Assembly (NCBI GenBank): GCA_947258625.1
Contig: CAMYJN010000047.1
Span: 1-10,103 of the forward strand
From: an uncultured Polyangiaceae bacterium
Lineage (GTDB): Bacteria > Myxococcota_A > Polyangia > Polyangiales > Houyiibacteriaceae
Length of the DNA: 10,103 nt
Direction of reading: 5' to 3'
Shown here: positions 1 through 6,745 of the stretch, piece by piece
Position numbering within the stretch: position 1 is the stretch's first letter
Layout of the letters: each line of letters begins with the position of its first letter
Program-made: the position numbers and the translations under genes
The notes under the pieces: model-generated
Told to the model about the DNA's origin: nothing
Database searches by the model: none
The model's input: only the letters and a program-made list of their open reading frames with translations

Positions 1-2646
1 ATCGAGCTCAGCGAAATCGAGTACAGCGCCGTCAACGGGATGCTCAAGACGCTCGACCCGCACACGGTGTTGCTTCCCCCGGAGATGTTCGCCGAGATGC
101 AGACCAGCACGCGCGGCGAGTTCGGCGGGCTGGGGATTGTCATCTCCGTTCGCGACGGCCACCTCACGGTCATCCGGCCGATGGAGGGCACCCCAGCGTC
201 CAAGGCCGGGCTGCAGCGTGGCGACCGAATCGTGAAAATCAATGACGAGTCGACGCTGAACATGCCGTTGAATGGCGCAGTGACACGGCTTCGCGGCCGT
301 CCGGGCTCCAAGGTCACGATCTTCATTCGCCGCGAGAGCAAGGCTGGCGCTTGGTCTGCGCCCCGGCGCGTCGAGCTCACCCGCGCGATCATCGAAATCG
401 CCTCAGTCGAACACCGAATGCTGCGCGACAACGTCGGCTACATCCAAATCAAGAATTTCCAAGGAAACACCGAGTTGCATCTTCGACGTGCGCTCGCGAC
501 CCTGCACAAGAAGCAAATGGTCGGCCTGGTGCTCGATCTTCGAAACAACCCGGGCGGTCTGCTCGATCAGGCCGTGCAGGTGGCCGACACGTTTCTCGAG
601 GAAGGCCCGATCGTCACCACCTCTTCGCAGGACCCGCGGGAGCGCACCGAAGAGTTTGCCGAACAGGGCGGCACTGAGCCGCGCTACCCGATCGTCGTCC
701 TCATCAACGGCCACAGCGCATCGGCAAGCGAGATTGTCGCCGGCGCCCTGAAGAATCACGACCGTGCGCTGATCATCGGCGAGCAGAGCTTCGGCAAGGG
801 CTCGGTTCAGGTGCTCTACCAGCTTCAAGACCGCTCGGCGTTGAAGTTGACCGTGGCCCAGTACCTCACCCCCGGGGACGTTTCGATTCAGGGCGTGGGC
901 ATCGTTCCCGACATCGCGATCAACCCCATGACCGTCGACCGCGAGAACATGGATCTCGAGGTCGACGAAACCTTCCGTGAGTCGGATCTCGAGTCCCATC
1001 TGACGCACGCGAGCGCGACCGATTCGCAGCGTCCGGCCGTGGTCATGGGCTACTACCTCAACGCGGAGCTGCGCCAACGCCTGATGGAGGCCGAGCCCGG
1101 CGAAGAAGAGAACGAAGACCAGGAGGCCTTCCTCATTCGATTCTCGCGCAGCCTCGTCCTCAACGCCAAGTCGCCCAAACGCCAGCAGATGCTGCGCTCG
1201 GCCGCGCCGACCATCGAGCGGGTCCAGAAGCAGGAAACCGAGAAGGTCGTGCGTGATCTGAAGAAGCTCGGCATCGACTGGAGTGTGGGTCCGGACGAGG
1301 GCCCGAGCCCGGTTCGGGTCACCGCGAAGACGAGCGCGGGCGATAAGGCGGTGCGCGCGGGCCAGCCGCTGACGCTCACCGTGGAAGTGACCAACCAGGG
1401 CGAGCGGCCGCTCTATCAACTGCGCGCGACGACCCGTAGCGACAACCTTTGGTTCGCCGGTCGTGAGCTGGTGTTCGGCAAGCTCTTGCCCGGCGAGACC
1501 CGTTCGTGGACGACGACCCTCGGCGGTTGCACGACCGAAGACGAAAAGCGTGTGTGCCGAATCCCGCGCAGCATGAACGACCGGGCGGATGCCACGCTCG
1601 TCGAGTTCGAAGAAGCGCACGGGTACATCCCGGAGCCGGTCGAGGTTCGGTCCGTGATTCGCGCGCTCCCCCAGCCGCGGTTCGCCTACGGCGTGCAGGT
1701 CGCCGACAACATCAACGGCAACGGGGACGGTCGGGTGCAGCGCGGCGAGCAAGTGAGCCTGTATCTCACGGTGAAGAACATCGGCGAGGTCGACAGCTTC
1801 GAGGTGCAGGCCAATCTGCAAAACAAGAGTGGCTCCGGGGTGCTGCTCTACGATGGACGCTTCCGGCACGACTCGATCGCCGCGGGCGAGGAATGGGTCG
1901 TGCCGTTCTCCTTCCAAGTGCTTCCCGACTTCCAAGAAGACAAGGCGGCCCTTCTGTTTGCCGTCTCCGACACGGAGCTCGGTGCCACGGTGGGTCAGAA
2001 GGTCGAAGTCCCGATTTACGACGAACCAGGTCCGGTCAAGGCCTTGCCCACGAAGGGCGTGGTGAGCCTGAGCCCCGGCGTCGAGATCCGCGAGCGGCCC
2101 GACATGAACGCACCGGTCATCGGGGTCGTGAAGGGCTCGTTCCGAGTGCTGCACACAGCGACCAGCGGCGCGTTCGAGCGCGTGAACCTCGGCGGGGGGC
2201 GGCCGGGCTGGGTTTCGTCTGCCGCTGTGTTGCCGTCCAAGGGCCAGGTCTCTAAAGACCCGCCCGTGGCTTGGGCCACAGGCAACGCGTCGCCCGAAAT
2301 CAAGCTCCTGCCGCCCGAGAGCTACGTCACCCGTGGTGACGTCTTCCGACTGCAAGGCAAGGCAATCGACGCGCAGCGGGTGCGAGACCTCTACATTTCC
2401 ACGGGCGGACACAAGGTCTACTACGAATCGAATCAAGGCAGCTCCAATCCGAGAGAGCTTGCGTTCGATGCAGAGATTCCCGTTCATCCTGGGACGAACT
2501 CCATCATGGTGGTCGCGCGCGAGGACAACAACTCGGTCACGCGCCAATTCTTGACCGTCCGCCGTGACGCCGAGGACGGCTCGCTCATGAAGACGACGAA
2601 GTTCGAAGGCGCCCTGCTCAGCAACGGCAACGGCGGCCCCCACTGA
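1..2646 (+). CDS. PDZ-containing S41 carboxyl-terminal processing protease with long modular C-terminus (5' end outside window)
   Basis: This is a serine protease of the CtpA/Prc type, which cleaves near protein C-termini outside the cytoplasm. The reading frame is open from base 1, so the start and any signal peptide lie upstream. Numbered from the first visible codon (881 residues seen), a PDZ domain covers about 40-115 and the S41 catalytic core about 125-310. The core contains LDLRNNPGG, GHSASASEIVAGAL and FGKGSVQ. The catalytic pair is Ser241 (codon at 721) and Lys266 (codon at 796), with the 25-residue spacing usual in the family. After the core come a charged helical linker (about 340-425), two CARDB-like beta-sandwich regions (about 435-555 and 560-675), an SH3b-like domain (about 685-745) and an Ig-like domain (about 765-855). 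The second beta region opens with a calcium-loop-like NGNGDGRVQRGE. Cys510 and Cys519 could form a disulfide. Family CtpA proteins are usually 400-700 residues, so this one is long. The protease assignment is firm; the C-terminal domain names are inferred from pattern. Confidence 0.93.
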   Translation: MELSEIEYSAVNGMLKTLDPHTVLLPPEMFAEMQTSTRGEFGGLGIVISVRDGHLTVIRPMEGTPASKAGLQRGDRIVKINDESTLNMPLNGAVTRLRGRPGSKVTIFIRRESKAGAWSAPRRVELTRAIIEIASVEHRMLRDNVGYIQIKNFQGNTELHLRRALATLHKKQMVGLVLDLRNNPGGLLDQAVQVADTFLEEGPIVTTSSQDPRERTEEFAEQGGTEPRYPIVVLINGHSASASEIVAGALKNHDRALIIGEQSFGKGSVQVLYQLQDRSALKLTVAQYLTPGDVSIQGVGIVPDIAINPMTVDRENMDLEVDETFRESDLESHLTHASATDSQRPAVVMGYYLNAELRQRLMEAEPGEEENEDQEAFLIRFSRSLVLNAKSPKRQQMLRSAAPTIERVQKQETEKVVRDLKKLGIDWSVGPDEGPSPVRVTAKTSAGDKAVRAGQPLTLTVEVTNQGERPLYQLRATTRSDNLWFAGRELVFGKLLPGETRSWTTTLGGCTTEDEKRVCRIPRSMNDRADATLVEFEEAHGYIPEPVEVRSVIRALPQPRFAYGVQVADNINGNGDGRVQRGEQVSLYLTVKNIGEVDSFEVQANLQNKSGSGVLLYDGRFRHDSIAAGEEWVVPFSFQVLPDFQEDKAALLFAVSDTELGATVGQKVEVPIYDEPGPVKALPTKGVVSLSPGVEIRERPDMNAPVIGVVKGSFRVLHTATSGAFERVNLGGGRPGWVSSAAVLPSKGQVSKDPPVAWATGNASPEIKLLPPESYVTRGDVFRLQGKAIDAQRVRDLYISTGGHKVYYESNQGSSNPRELAFDAEIPVHPGTNSIMVVAREDNNSVTRQFLTVRRDAEDGSLMKTTKFEGALLSNGNGGPH

Positions 2647-2682
2647 CCGGCGCGCCTGCGGCCTGCAAAGGACTAAAGGTAG

Positions 2683-3255
2683 TTACGGCGAAGACGGGCC
2701 CGAGAAGAAGCCCGCAAAACGCTCGACGCCCTCGGGCAGCCGGCCACCGGCACGAATGTGCTGCCACAGCAGCGGGGTCAGCGTCTCGACGGCCACGGAC
2801 ACGCTGACCGCCGGCGCGGTGGCCTCCATCGTTGGACCATATGGGGATTCGATTTCTATGGCCTCGATTTTGCTGCCTTTCCAAGTGACGCGCAGGGACT
2901 CGGGATCGAGGCTCGGGAGCGACTGAAGCAGGCGGGCTTCCCCGTTGACCCGGGTGCCGGCGAGAAACGCGGTTTGCTCGACGCGGCCATGCCGCTGGAT
3001 GAGCGCTGCCAGCCGTTGCCGGGCCCGCGGCTCCTCCTCGACGGCGAGCAGGGCGGCCAGGGCGCGGGTCGGGTCGGCTGCATCCTGGAGCACCGCACGA
3101 ACCAACGCGTCGCGCTCCGGTGCGGCCAGCTCCGCGTACGCGAAGGCGAGGCCGTCCAGGGCCGTTTGGTCGTGCAGGATTTGGTCGAGAAGGCTCGAAA
3201 ACGGCCCCCTACGCCGCCGATCTGCGCTCGCAATACCGGGGCGCGTTGGCTTCAC
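2683..3255 (-). CDS. hypothetical protein, alanine/leucine-rich, convergent with the protease gene
   Basis: I do not recognise this protein of about 190 residues. The frame looks truly coding because its codons end mostly in G or C up to the TAA stop. The N-terminal half is predicted to be helical and rich in Ala, Leu, Arg and Glu (LLDQILHDQTALDGLAF, ERDALVRAVLQDAADPTRALAALLAVEEEP). The C-terminal half looks more strand-like (LRVTWKGSKIEAIEIES) and ends in a short helix plus FAGFFSGPSSP. There is no signal peptide, membrane segment or catalytic motif. The start is uncertain. The frame extends to a GTG at 3294, but the GGAGG there overlaps that GTG and cannot serve it, and the first 20 codons include unusual ones such as AGG. 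The GTG at 3255 has a GGGG-type site about 5 bases upstream and is preferred. The gene is divergent from the sigma factor gene, so a functional link such as regulation is possible but unsupported. Confidence 0.7.
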   Translation of the reverse strand: MKPTRPGIASADRRRRGPFSSLLDQILHDQTALDGLAFAYAELAAPERDALVRAVLQDAADPTRALAALLAVEEEPRARQRLAALIQRHGRVEQTAFLAGTRVNGEARLLQSLPSLDPESLRVTWKGSKIEAIEIESPYGPTMEATAPAVSVSVAVETLTPLLWQHIRAGGRLPEGVERFAGFFSGPSSP

Positions 3256-3293
3256 AGGGCCCCTATACCTCAGAGCCCGTCGTCCGGCCAGCA

Positions 3294-3298
3294 CCTCC
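3294..3298 (-). promoter_or_regulatory. Shine-Dalgarno-like GGAGG that does not fit an obvious start
   Basis: On the minus strand the sequence reads CTGGAGGTGCTGGCC. The perfect GGAGG shares its last G with the GTG at 3294, so it is too close to position a ribosome on that codon, and no ATG, GTG or TTG follows at 5-9 bases. It may be chance, or it may mark an unusual start. It is listed because it bears on the start choice for the minus-strand gene. Confidence 0.25.
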
Positions 3299-3321
3299 AG
3301 ATGTAGTGAAACGTATTCTAT

Positions 3322-3350
3322 TTGACTTCATTCACCCACTTGGCTAAAGG
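3322..3350 (+). promoter_or_regulatory. candidate sigma-70-type promoter for the sigma factor gene
   Basis: TTGACT at 3322-3327 matches the -35 consensus at five of six bases. After exactly 17 bases comes TAAAGG at 3345-3350, a weak -10 matching only three of six. The whole 3300-3350 stretch is clearly more AT-rich than its surroundings, as expected for a promoter between divergent genes. The position would give a leader of roughly 14 bases, which still includes the ribosome binding site. The weak -10 keeps confidence low. Confidence 0.35.
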
Positions 3351-3360
3351 CATTCCGTTC

Positions 3361-3365
3361 AGGAG
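3361..3365 (+). promoter_or_regulatory. ribosome binding site of the sigma factor gene
   Basis: AGGAG lies 5 bases before the ATG at 3371. This supports that ATG as the start of the sigma factor. Confidence 0.75.
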
Positions 3366-3370
3366 TCGTC

Positions 3371-3967
3371 ATGCAGGGACCCGAGCTCATTAGACAACAC
3401 GAGAAGATGGTCCGTGGCCTCGCTTATCGGCTCCGCCGCGAGCTCTCGCTTCGGGGCGAGCTCGACGACTTGATCGCCTTCGGCTTTGGTGGCCTTCTAG
3501 AGGCCCAGCGTCGATTCGACCCGGCCCGCGGGGTGCAGTTTCAGACCTTCGCCTATCACCGCGTCCGTGGCGCCATGCTGGACGGCGTCCGAAAGATGGC
3601 CGATCTACCCCGCCGCGCGCACGAGCGCCTGCAGGCGCCGGCCGACGTGACGCCCACCGCGTTCCCGACCGCGCTCGATCGGGCCTTTACGCGCATGAGC
3701 GCTGCCCTCAGCACGGCGACGGTGCTCCAGGGCAGGTTCGGCGACGAGAGCCCGGAAGCGGCGCTGCTGAAGAACGAGAGCGTGACGCGGCTTCTTCAAG
3801 CGCTCCCCAGGCTCTCGCCGAGGCAGCGGGTGCTGGTCCGCGGGTTCTACTTCGAGGGCCGCTCCATCGACGGGATGGCTCGGGATCTCGGCATCTCGAA
3901 GTCCTGGGCCAGTCGGCTGCATCGCAGCGCACTCGGCGAGCTTCGCGACGCGCTCGAAACGCCTTGA
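3371..3967 (+). CDS. RNA polymerase sigma factor, sigma-70 family, FliA/WhiG-like (group 3)
   Basis: This 198-residue protein should bind core RNA polymerase and direct it to a dedicated promoter set. Region 2 covers about residues 8-82, with ELDDLIAFGFGGLLEAQRRFDP (2.1-2.2) followed by VQFQTFAYHRVRGAMLDGVRKMADLPRR (2.3-2.4). The RGAMLD string and the following PRR are typical of FliA- and WhiG-type factors. Region 4 covers about 140-195, with LPRLSPRQRVLVRGFYFEGRSIDGMARDLGISKSWASRLHRSAL, including the -35-binding helix-turn-helix. The linker (about 85-135), where FliA has region 3, shows little resemblance and is short. FliA proteins are usually about 240 residues, so this factor is trimmed. 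The start is fixed by AGGAG 5 bases upstream of the ATG. No flagellar gene and no recognisable anti-sigma factor sits beside it, so its regulon is unknown. The sigma-70 family call is very safe; the subgroup is less so. Confidence 0.93.
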   Translation: MQGPELIRQHEKMVRGLAYRLRRELSLRGELDDLIAFGFGGLLEAQRRFDPARGVQFQTFAYHRVRGAMLDGVRKMADLPRRAHERLQAPADVTPTAFPTALDRAFTRMSAALSTATVLQGRFGDESPEAALLKNESVTRLLQALPRLSPRQRVLVRGFYFEGRSIDGMARDLGISKSWASRLHRSALGELRDALETP

Positions 3968-4079
3968 TCAAAACCCGGCCGCTCAGCCGAAATCCGCCTC
4001 TTCCCGTGGGGTTACCTGCGCATGCTCCTACGCGCCTGCGCCCCAAATGCGAACCGCGTTGCGCACTTGACCGAGGGTG

Positions 4080-4096
4080 TGAGCTTTTTAGGCTCA
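4080..4096. repeat. short inverted repeat TGAGC / GCTCA upstream of the sigma-54 promoter
   Basis: TGAGC at 4080-4084 and GCTCA at 4092-4096 form a perfect 5-bp inverted repeat around TTTTTAG. Its centre is about 116 bp upstream of the predicted sigma-54 transcription start. It could be one half of an enhancer site for a sigma-54 activator, or a weak hairpin. The arms are short enough to arise by chance. Confidence 0.3.
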
Positions 4097-4107
4097 GGTG
4101 TGGCAAT

Positions 4108-4122
4108 CAGGGCTCTGCCCTG
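4108..4122. promoter_or_regulatory. palindrome CAGGGC-TCT-GCCCTG, candidate activator binding site
   Basis: This is a perfect 6-bp inverted repeat with a 3-base spacer. Its centre lies about 89 bp upstream of the start predicted for the -24/-12 promoter, within the distance at which sigma-54 activators (bacterial enhancer-binding proteins) usually bind. The binding role is inferred from position and symmetry only. As RNA it would be a small hairpin, but no U-tract follows, so termination is less likely. Confidence 0.4.
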
Positions 4123-4138
4123 TAAATTCCGCTGTAAA
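4120..4138 (+). repeat. tandem CTGTAAA direct repeat
   Basis: CTGTAAA occurs at 4120-4126 and again at 4132-4138. The offset is 12 bp, close to one helical turn, so a protein could contact both copies on the same face. The first copy overlaps the right arm of the adjacent palindrome. It sits between that palindrome and the sigma-54 promoter, which suggests a regulatory role but does not show one. Confidence 0.35.
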
Positions 4139-4177
4139 ATGAAGCCAGAATTCCTTGGTTTTGCGGTTTTCTACATG

Positions 4178-4193
4178 TGGCACGCAAACTGCA
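4178..4193 (+). promoter_or_regulatory. sigma-54 (RpoN) -24/-12 promoter
   Basis: TGGCACGCAAACTGCA carries the full -24 block TGGCACG, and GG is separated from GC by exactly 10 bases, as sigma-54 requires. It differs from the TTGC of the -12 consensus at one base (CTGC). Transcription should begin near 4204. Such promoters are silent until an AAA+ activator acts, usually from a site about 80-150 bp upstream, where a palindrome and repeats are seen (4080-4138). The first gene downstream is the small ORF at 4209; gap could be read as well if the hairpin at 4410 does not stop transcription. Confidence 0.72.
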
Positions 4194-4208
4194 TCAGTCT
4201 TTGCTCGT

Positions 4209-4397
4209 ATGGGGGCTTCGAGAACAGCAGACCCGAAGGCGGCGCACGATAACCGCGGCGTTCGGATTATCGCGAAGTCGGTCTACCGTGAGCTTCGCAA
4301 TAGCGGCCACAGCCGTTCGGACATCGTCGCATTCACCAATGCGGTGCTCGAGCTGGTGACCACCGAGCTACGTGACGCCCAAGAGGCAGCCGAGTAA
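4209..4397 (+). CDS. small protein of 62 residues downstream of a sigma-54 promoter
   Basis: I do not recognise this family. The peptide starts MGASRTADPKAAHDNRG. Two predicted helices follow: about 18-31 (VRIIAKSVYRELRNSG) and about 34-61 (SRSDIVAFTNAVLELVTTELRDAQEAAE). This would make a compact helical hairpin with no membrane segment and no metal ligands. Codon third positions are mostly G or C, which supports a real gene. The frame is open further upstream to an ATG at 4155, but that start lies ahead of the predicted transcription start near 4204. The ATG at 4209 is therefore preferred. It leaves only about 5 bases of leader and no Shine-Dalgarno site, so the message would be nearly leaderless. 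A chance ORF is less likely given the codon bias and the promoter right before it. Function is unknown. Confidence 0.6.
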   Translation: MGASRTADPKAAHDNRGVRIIAKSVYRELRNSGHSRSDIVAFTNAVLELVTTELRDAQEAAE

Positions 4398-4409
4398 CGA
4401 TCGCGAGTC

Positions 4410-4432
4410 GCGCTGACTTCGGTCAAAAGCGC
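4410..4432 (+). terminator. UUCG-tetraloop hairpin between the small gene and gap
   Basis: GCGC-TGAC-TTCG-GTCA-AAA-GCGC folds into an 8-bp stem with a three-A bulge and a C(UUCG)G tetraloop, one of the most stable RNA loops. It begins 13 bases after the small gene's stop. No U-tract follows, so it may be a weak terminator or an RNA 3'-end stabiliser rather than a classical intrinsic terminator. Confidence 0.4.
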
Positions 4433-4455
4433 AACCGATTCGCGTGCTTGGCTCC

Positions 4456-4483
4456 TTGACCGATTCATGGTGCGCGCTAGGTT
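4456..4483 (+). promoter_or_regulatory. candidate housekeeping promoter of the gap-pgk-tpiA-secG unit
   Basis: TTGACC at 4456-4461 matches the -35 consensus at five of six bases. A 16-base spacer leads to TAGGTT at 4478-4483, which keeps the important first TA and last T of the -10. Transcription would begin near 4490, giving a leader of about 53 bases before gap. GGGAGGGAG at 4523-4531 is the likely ribosome binding site, though its spacing to the ATG is rather long at 11 bases. Confidence 0.5.
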
Positions 4484-4542
4484 CCGCCCTCGCTGGCGAC
4501 CCATTGGAACTGGGCGGCAGTCGGGAGGGAGTCGAACGAACG

Positions 4543-5553
4543 ATGGCTACGAAAATCGGAATTAATGGTTTTGGACGGATTGGGCGCTGCGTCGCTCGGA
4601 TCATCGCCGAGCGCGGAGGAGACATCGAGATCGTCGGCATCAACGACCTCACCAGCGCCGACATGCTCGCTCATCTTCTCGAGTGGGACTCCGTGCACCG
4701 TCACTTCTCGCACCCGGTCAAGGCCGAGGACGGCGCGATTCGGATCGGGGACAAGCGCATCCCCGTTTCGGCCGAGCGGGATCCTTCAAAGCTCAAGTGG
4801 AAAGAGCTCGGCGCCGAGGTCGTACTCGAATGCACCGGCTTCTTCCGAACCAAGGAAGCCGCGTCGGCGCATTTGAAGGCCGGCGCAGACCGCGTAATCA
4901 TCAGCGCGCCCGGCAAGGGTAAGATCGACGGCACCTTCGTCGTCGGCATCAACAGCGACGAGTTCAACCCGAAAACCGACCGGGTCATCAGCTGCGCATC
5001 GTGCACGACCAACTGCTTGGCCCCGCTCGTCAAGGTGCTCAACGACACCTTCGGGATCGTGAAGGGCCACATGGTTACGGTGCATGCGTACACGAACGAC
5101 CAGGGTCTTCTCGACCAGCCGCACTCGGACAAGCGCCGGGCGCGAGCCGCTGCTCTTTCGATGATTCCGACCTCCACCGGCGCGGCGACTGCGATTGGGC
5201 TCGTCATTCCGGAGCTGCAGGGCAAGCTCGCCGGCACCGCGATTCGCGTGCCGACCCCAAACGTATCGCTCACGTGCCTCACCGCGCAGCTCGCCAAGAG
5301 CACCGACAGGGACGCGGTCAACGCGGCGCTCAAGGCTGCCGCACACGGCCCGCTCAAGGGCATCCTCCAGTTCGAAGAGACGCCGCTCGTCTCGGTCGAC
5401 TTCATGGGCAACCCGCATTCGTCGATTTGCGACGCGGCGCAGACTGAGGTGGTCGGCGGCGACCTCGTCGAGGTGCAGAGCTGGTACGACAACGAGTGGG
5501 GCTTCTCGAACCGCATGCTCGACCTGGTGCGGATCGTTTCGAGCGCGGACTGA
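4543..5553 (+). CDS. gap: type I glyceraldehyde-3-phosphate dehydrogenase, NAD-dependent
   Basis: This cytosolic enzyme converts glyceraldehyde 3-phosphate, phosphate and NAD+ to 1,3-bisphosphoglycerate and NADH, reversibly. It has 336 residues, the normal length. The Rossmann motif [10 protein letters not shown] is at 6-15. INDLT (33-37) places Asp35 where NAD-specific enzymes bind the ribose. The catalytic Cys154 is in [12 protein letters not shown], the general base is His181 in VHAYTNDQ, and the phosphate-site segment [17 protein letters not shown] spans 199-215. [12 protein letters not shown] (314-325) completes the C-terminal signature. The usual SNASCTTN reads SCASCTTN here, giving Cys151-x-x-Cys154 plus Cys158. 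The start is the ATG at 4543 because [11 protein letters not shown] is the standard N-terminus; the frame stays open upstream but that part is not GAPDH. It is the first gene of the glycolytic unit and ends 4 bases before pgk. Confidence 0.98.
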   Translation: MATKIGINGFGRIGRCVARIIAERGGDIEIVGINDLTSADMLAHLLEWDSVHRHFSHPVKAEDGAIRIGDKRIPVSAERDPSKLKWKELGAEVVLECTGFFRTKEAASAHLKAGADRVIISAPGKGKIDGTFVVGINSDEFNPKTDRVISCASCTTNCLAPLVKVLNDTFGIVKGHMVTVHAYTNDQGLLDQPHSDKRRARAAALSMIPTSTGAATAIGLVIPELQGKLAGTAIRVPTPNVSLTCLTAQLAKSTDRDAVNAALKAAAHGPLKGILQFEETPLVSVDFMGNPHSSICDAAQTEVVGGDLVEVQSWYDNEWGFSNRMLDLVRIVSSAD

Positions 5554-5557
5554 TCCC

Positions 5558-6745
5558 GTGTCGGAGTCCATTCGTTCGATCGAGGACCTGAACCTCGAAA
5601 GTGTCGCTACGTTCATTCGCGTCGACTTCAACGTGCCGCTCAAGGACGGAGAAGTGACCGACGACACCCGAATCCGTGCCGCCCTTCCGACGATCCGCTA
5701 CGCGCTCGAGCAAGGCGCGCGCGTGGTTTTGGCCTCGCACCTCGGTCGTCCAAAGGGCAAGGTCGTCCCCGAGCTTTCGCTCGAACCGGTGGCGATTCGC
5801 TTGGCCGAGCTTCTGGACGTTGGAGAGGTGCGTCTTACCGACGACTGCATCGGAGACGGCGCACGCAAGGTCGTTCAAGATCTTCGCGACGGCCAGGTGG
5901 CGCTGCTCGAGAACCTGCGGTTCCACGAAGAGGAAAAGAACAACGACGTGGACTTCGCACGCGAGCTCGGCGGCTCTTGCACGGCCTACGTGAATGACGC
6001 CTTCGGCGCCGCGCATCGGGCGCACGCCTCGGTGAGCGCCCTGCCCCGTCTGATCGAAGACCGCGCCGCGGGCTTCTTGCTTCAGCGGGAGCTCGAGGTG
6101 CTCGACAAGTTGCGCACCAACGCGCCGCGTCCGTACATCGCGATCCTCGGCGGCGCGAAGGTCAGCGACAAGATCGGCGTCATGGAAGCGCTGCTCACAA
6201 AAGTGGATGCGCTTCTGGTCGGCGGGGCGATGGCAAACACTTTTTTGGCGGCGCGCGGCCTGAGCGTGGGCAAGAGCCTCTGCGAAACTGACAAGCTTGC
6301 CTTGGCGCGGAGCCTGATAGCGGCGGCCGATGAGAGCAAAGTCGACCTCCTTCTTCCGATCGACGTTCGGATTGGCGATTCGATCGAGTCGACCGATGCG
6401 CAGGTCGTCGGCGTCGATGCCATCCCGGCTGATGCGATGGCGCTCGACATCGGCCCAGCGACCGAACAGCTCTACCGGGAGCGACTCCGTCGGGCGATGG
6501 CGGTGTTTTGGAACGGGCCCATGGGCCTCTTCGAGAACGCGGCTTTTTCGGAGGGCACCCTCGCCGTCGCACGCGCGGCTGCCGACTGCCCCGGGTTCAG
6601 CGTGGTCGGCGGCGGCGATAGCGTCGCCGCGGTCAAGCAGGCCGATTTGGCGGACCGCTTCGATCACGTGTCCACTGGCGGCGGCGCGTCGTTGGAGTAT
6701 CTAGAGGGCCGCCCACTGCCGGGCGTGGAGGCGCTTCAGCCATGA
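5558..6745 (+). CDS. pgk: phosphoglycerate kinase
   Basis: This cytosolic enzyme transfers phosphate between 1,3-bisphosphoglycerate and ADP to make 3-phosphoglycerate and ATP. It uses the product of the preceding gene. It has 395 residues, the usual length. Substrate-side motifs in the N-terminal domain are RVDFNVPL (21-28, with Asp23 and Asn25), Arg39, HLGRPKG (61-67), ENLRFHEEE (118-126, with Arg121) and [13 protein letters not shown] (146-158, with Arg154). Nucleotide-side motifs are [16 protein letters not shown] (198-213), [10 protein letters not shown] (221-230), [10 protein letters not shown] (317-326), VVGGGDS (349-355) and STGGGASLE (372-380). The start is the GTG at 5558, 4 bases after the gap stop; no good Shine-Dalgarno site is visible, so translation is probably coupled to gap. 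The frame is open far upstream within gap, but that is a shadow. Its stop overlaps the tpiA start in ATGA. Confidence 0.97.
   Translation: MSESIRSIEDLNLESVATFIRVDFNVPLKDGEVTDDTRIRAALPTIRYALEQGARVVLASHLGRPKGKVVPELSLEPVAIRLAELLDVGEVRLTDDCIGDGARKVVQDLRDGQVALLENLRFHEEEKNNDVDFARELGGSCTAYVNDAFGAAHRAHASVSALPRLIEDRAAGFLLQRELEVLDKLRTNAPRPYIAILGGAKVSDKIGVMEALLTKVDALLVGGAMANTFLAARGLSVGKSLCETDKLALARSLIAAADESKVDLLLPIDVRIGDSIESTDAQVVGVDAIPADAMALDIGPATEQLYRERLRRAMAVFWNGPMGLFENAAFSEGTLAVARAAADCPGFSVVGGGDSVAAVKQADLADRFDHVSTGGGASLEYLEGRPLPGVEALQP
6727..6731 (+). promoter_or_regulatory. ribosome binding site of tpiA inside pgk
   Basis: GGAGG lies 10 bases before the ATG at 6742, within the last pgk codons. It supports this start and the 4-bp ATGA overlap with pgk. 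Confidence 0.65.

Noticed and set aside
403..2643. Very long open frame antisense to the S41 protease gene
   Set aside because: It mirrors the protease codons in a GC-rich gene, its protein is His/Arg/Val-rich without any motif, and the plus-strand frame encodes a clear protease.
4022..4252. Open frame of 76 codons in the region between the sigma factor and the small gene
   Set aside because: Mixed codon use, no ribosome binding site, and it runs through the palindrome and the sigma-54 promoter.
4701..5667. Antisense frames across gap
   Set aside because: Shadows of the highly conserved gap gene in GC-rich DNA, with no motif.
5402..6667. Long antisense frame across pgk
   Set aside because: A shadow of pgk, whose plus-strand product has every family motif; the antisense protein shows no recognisable sequence.
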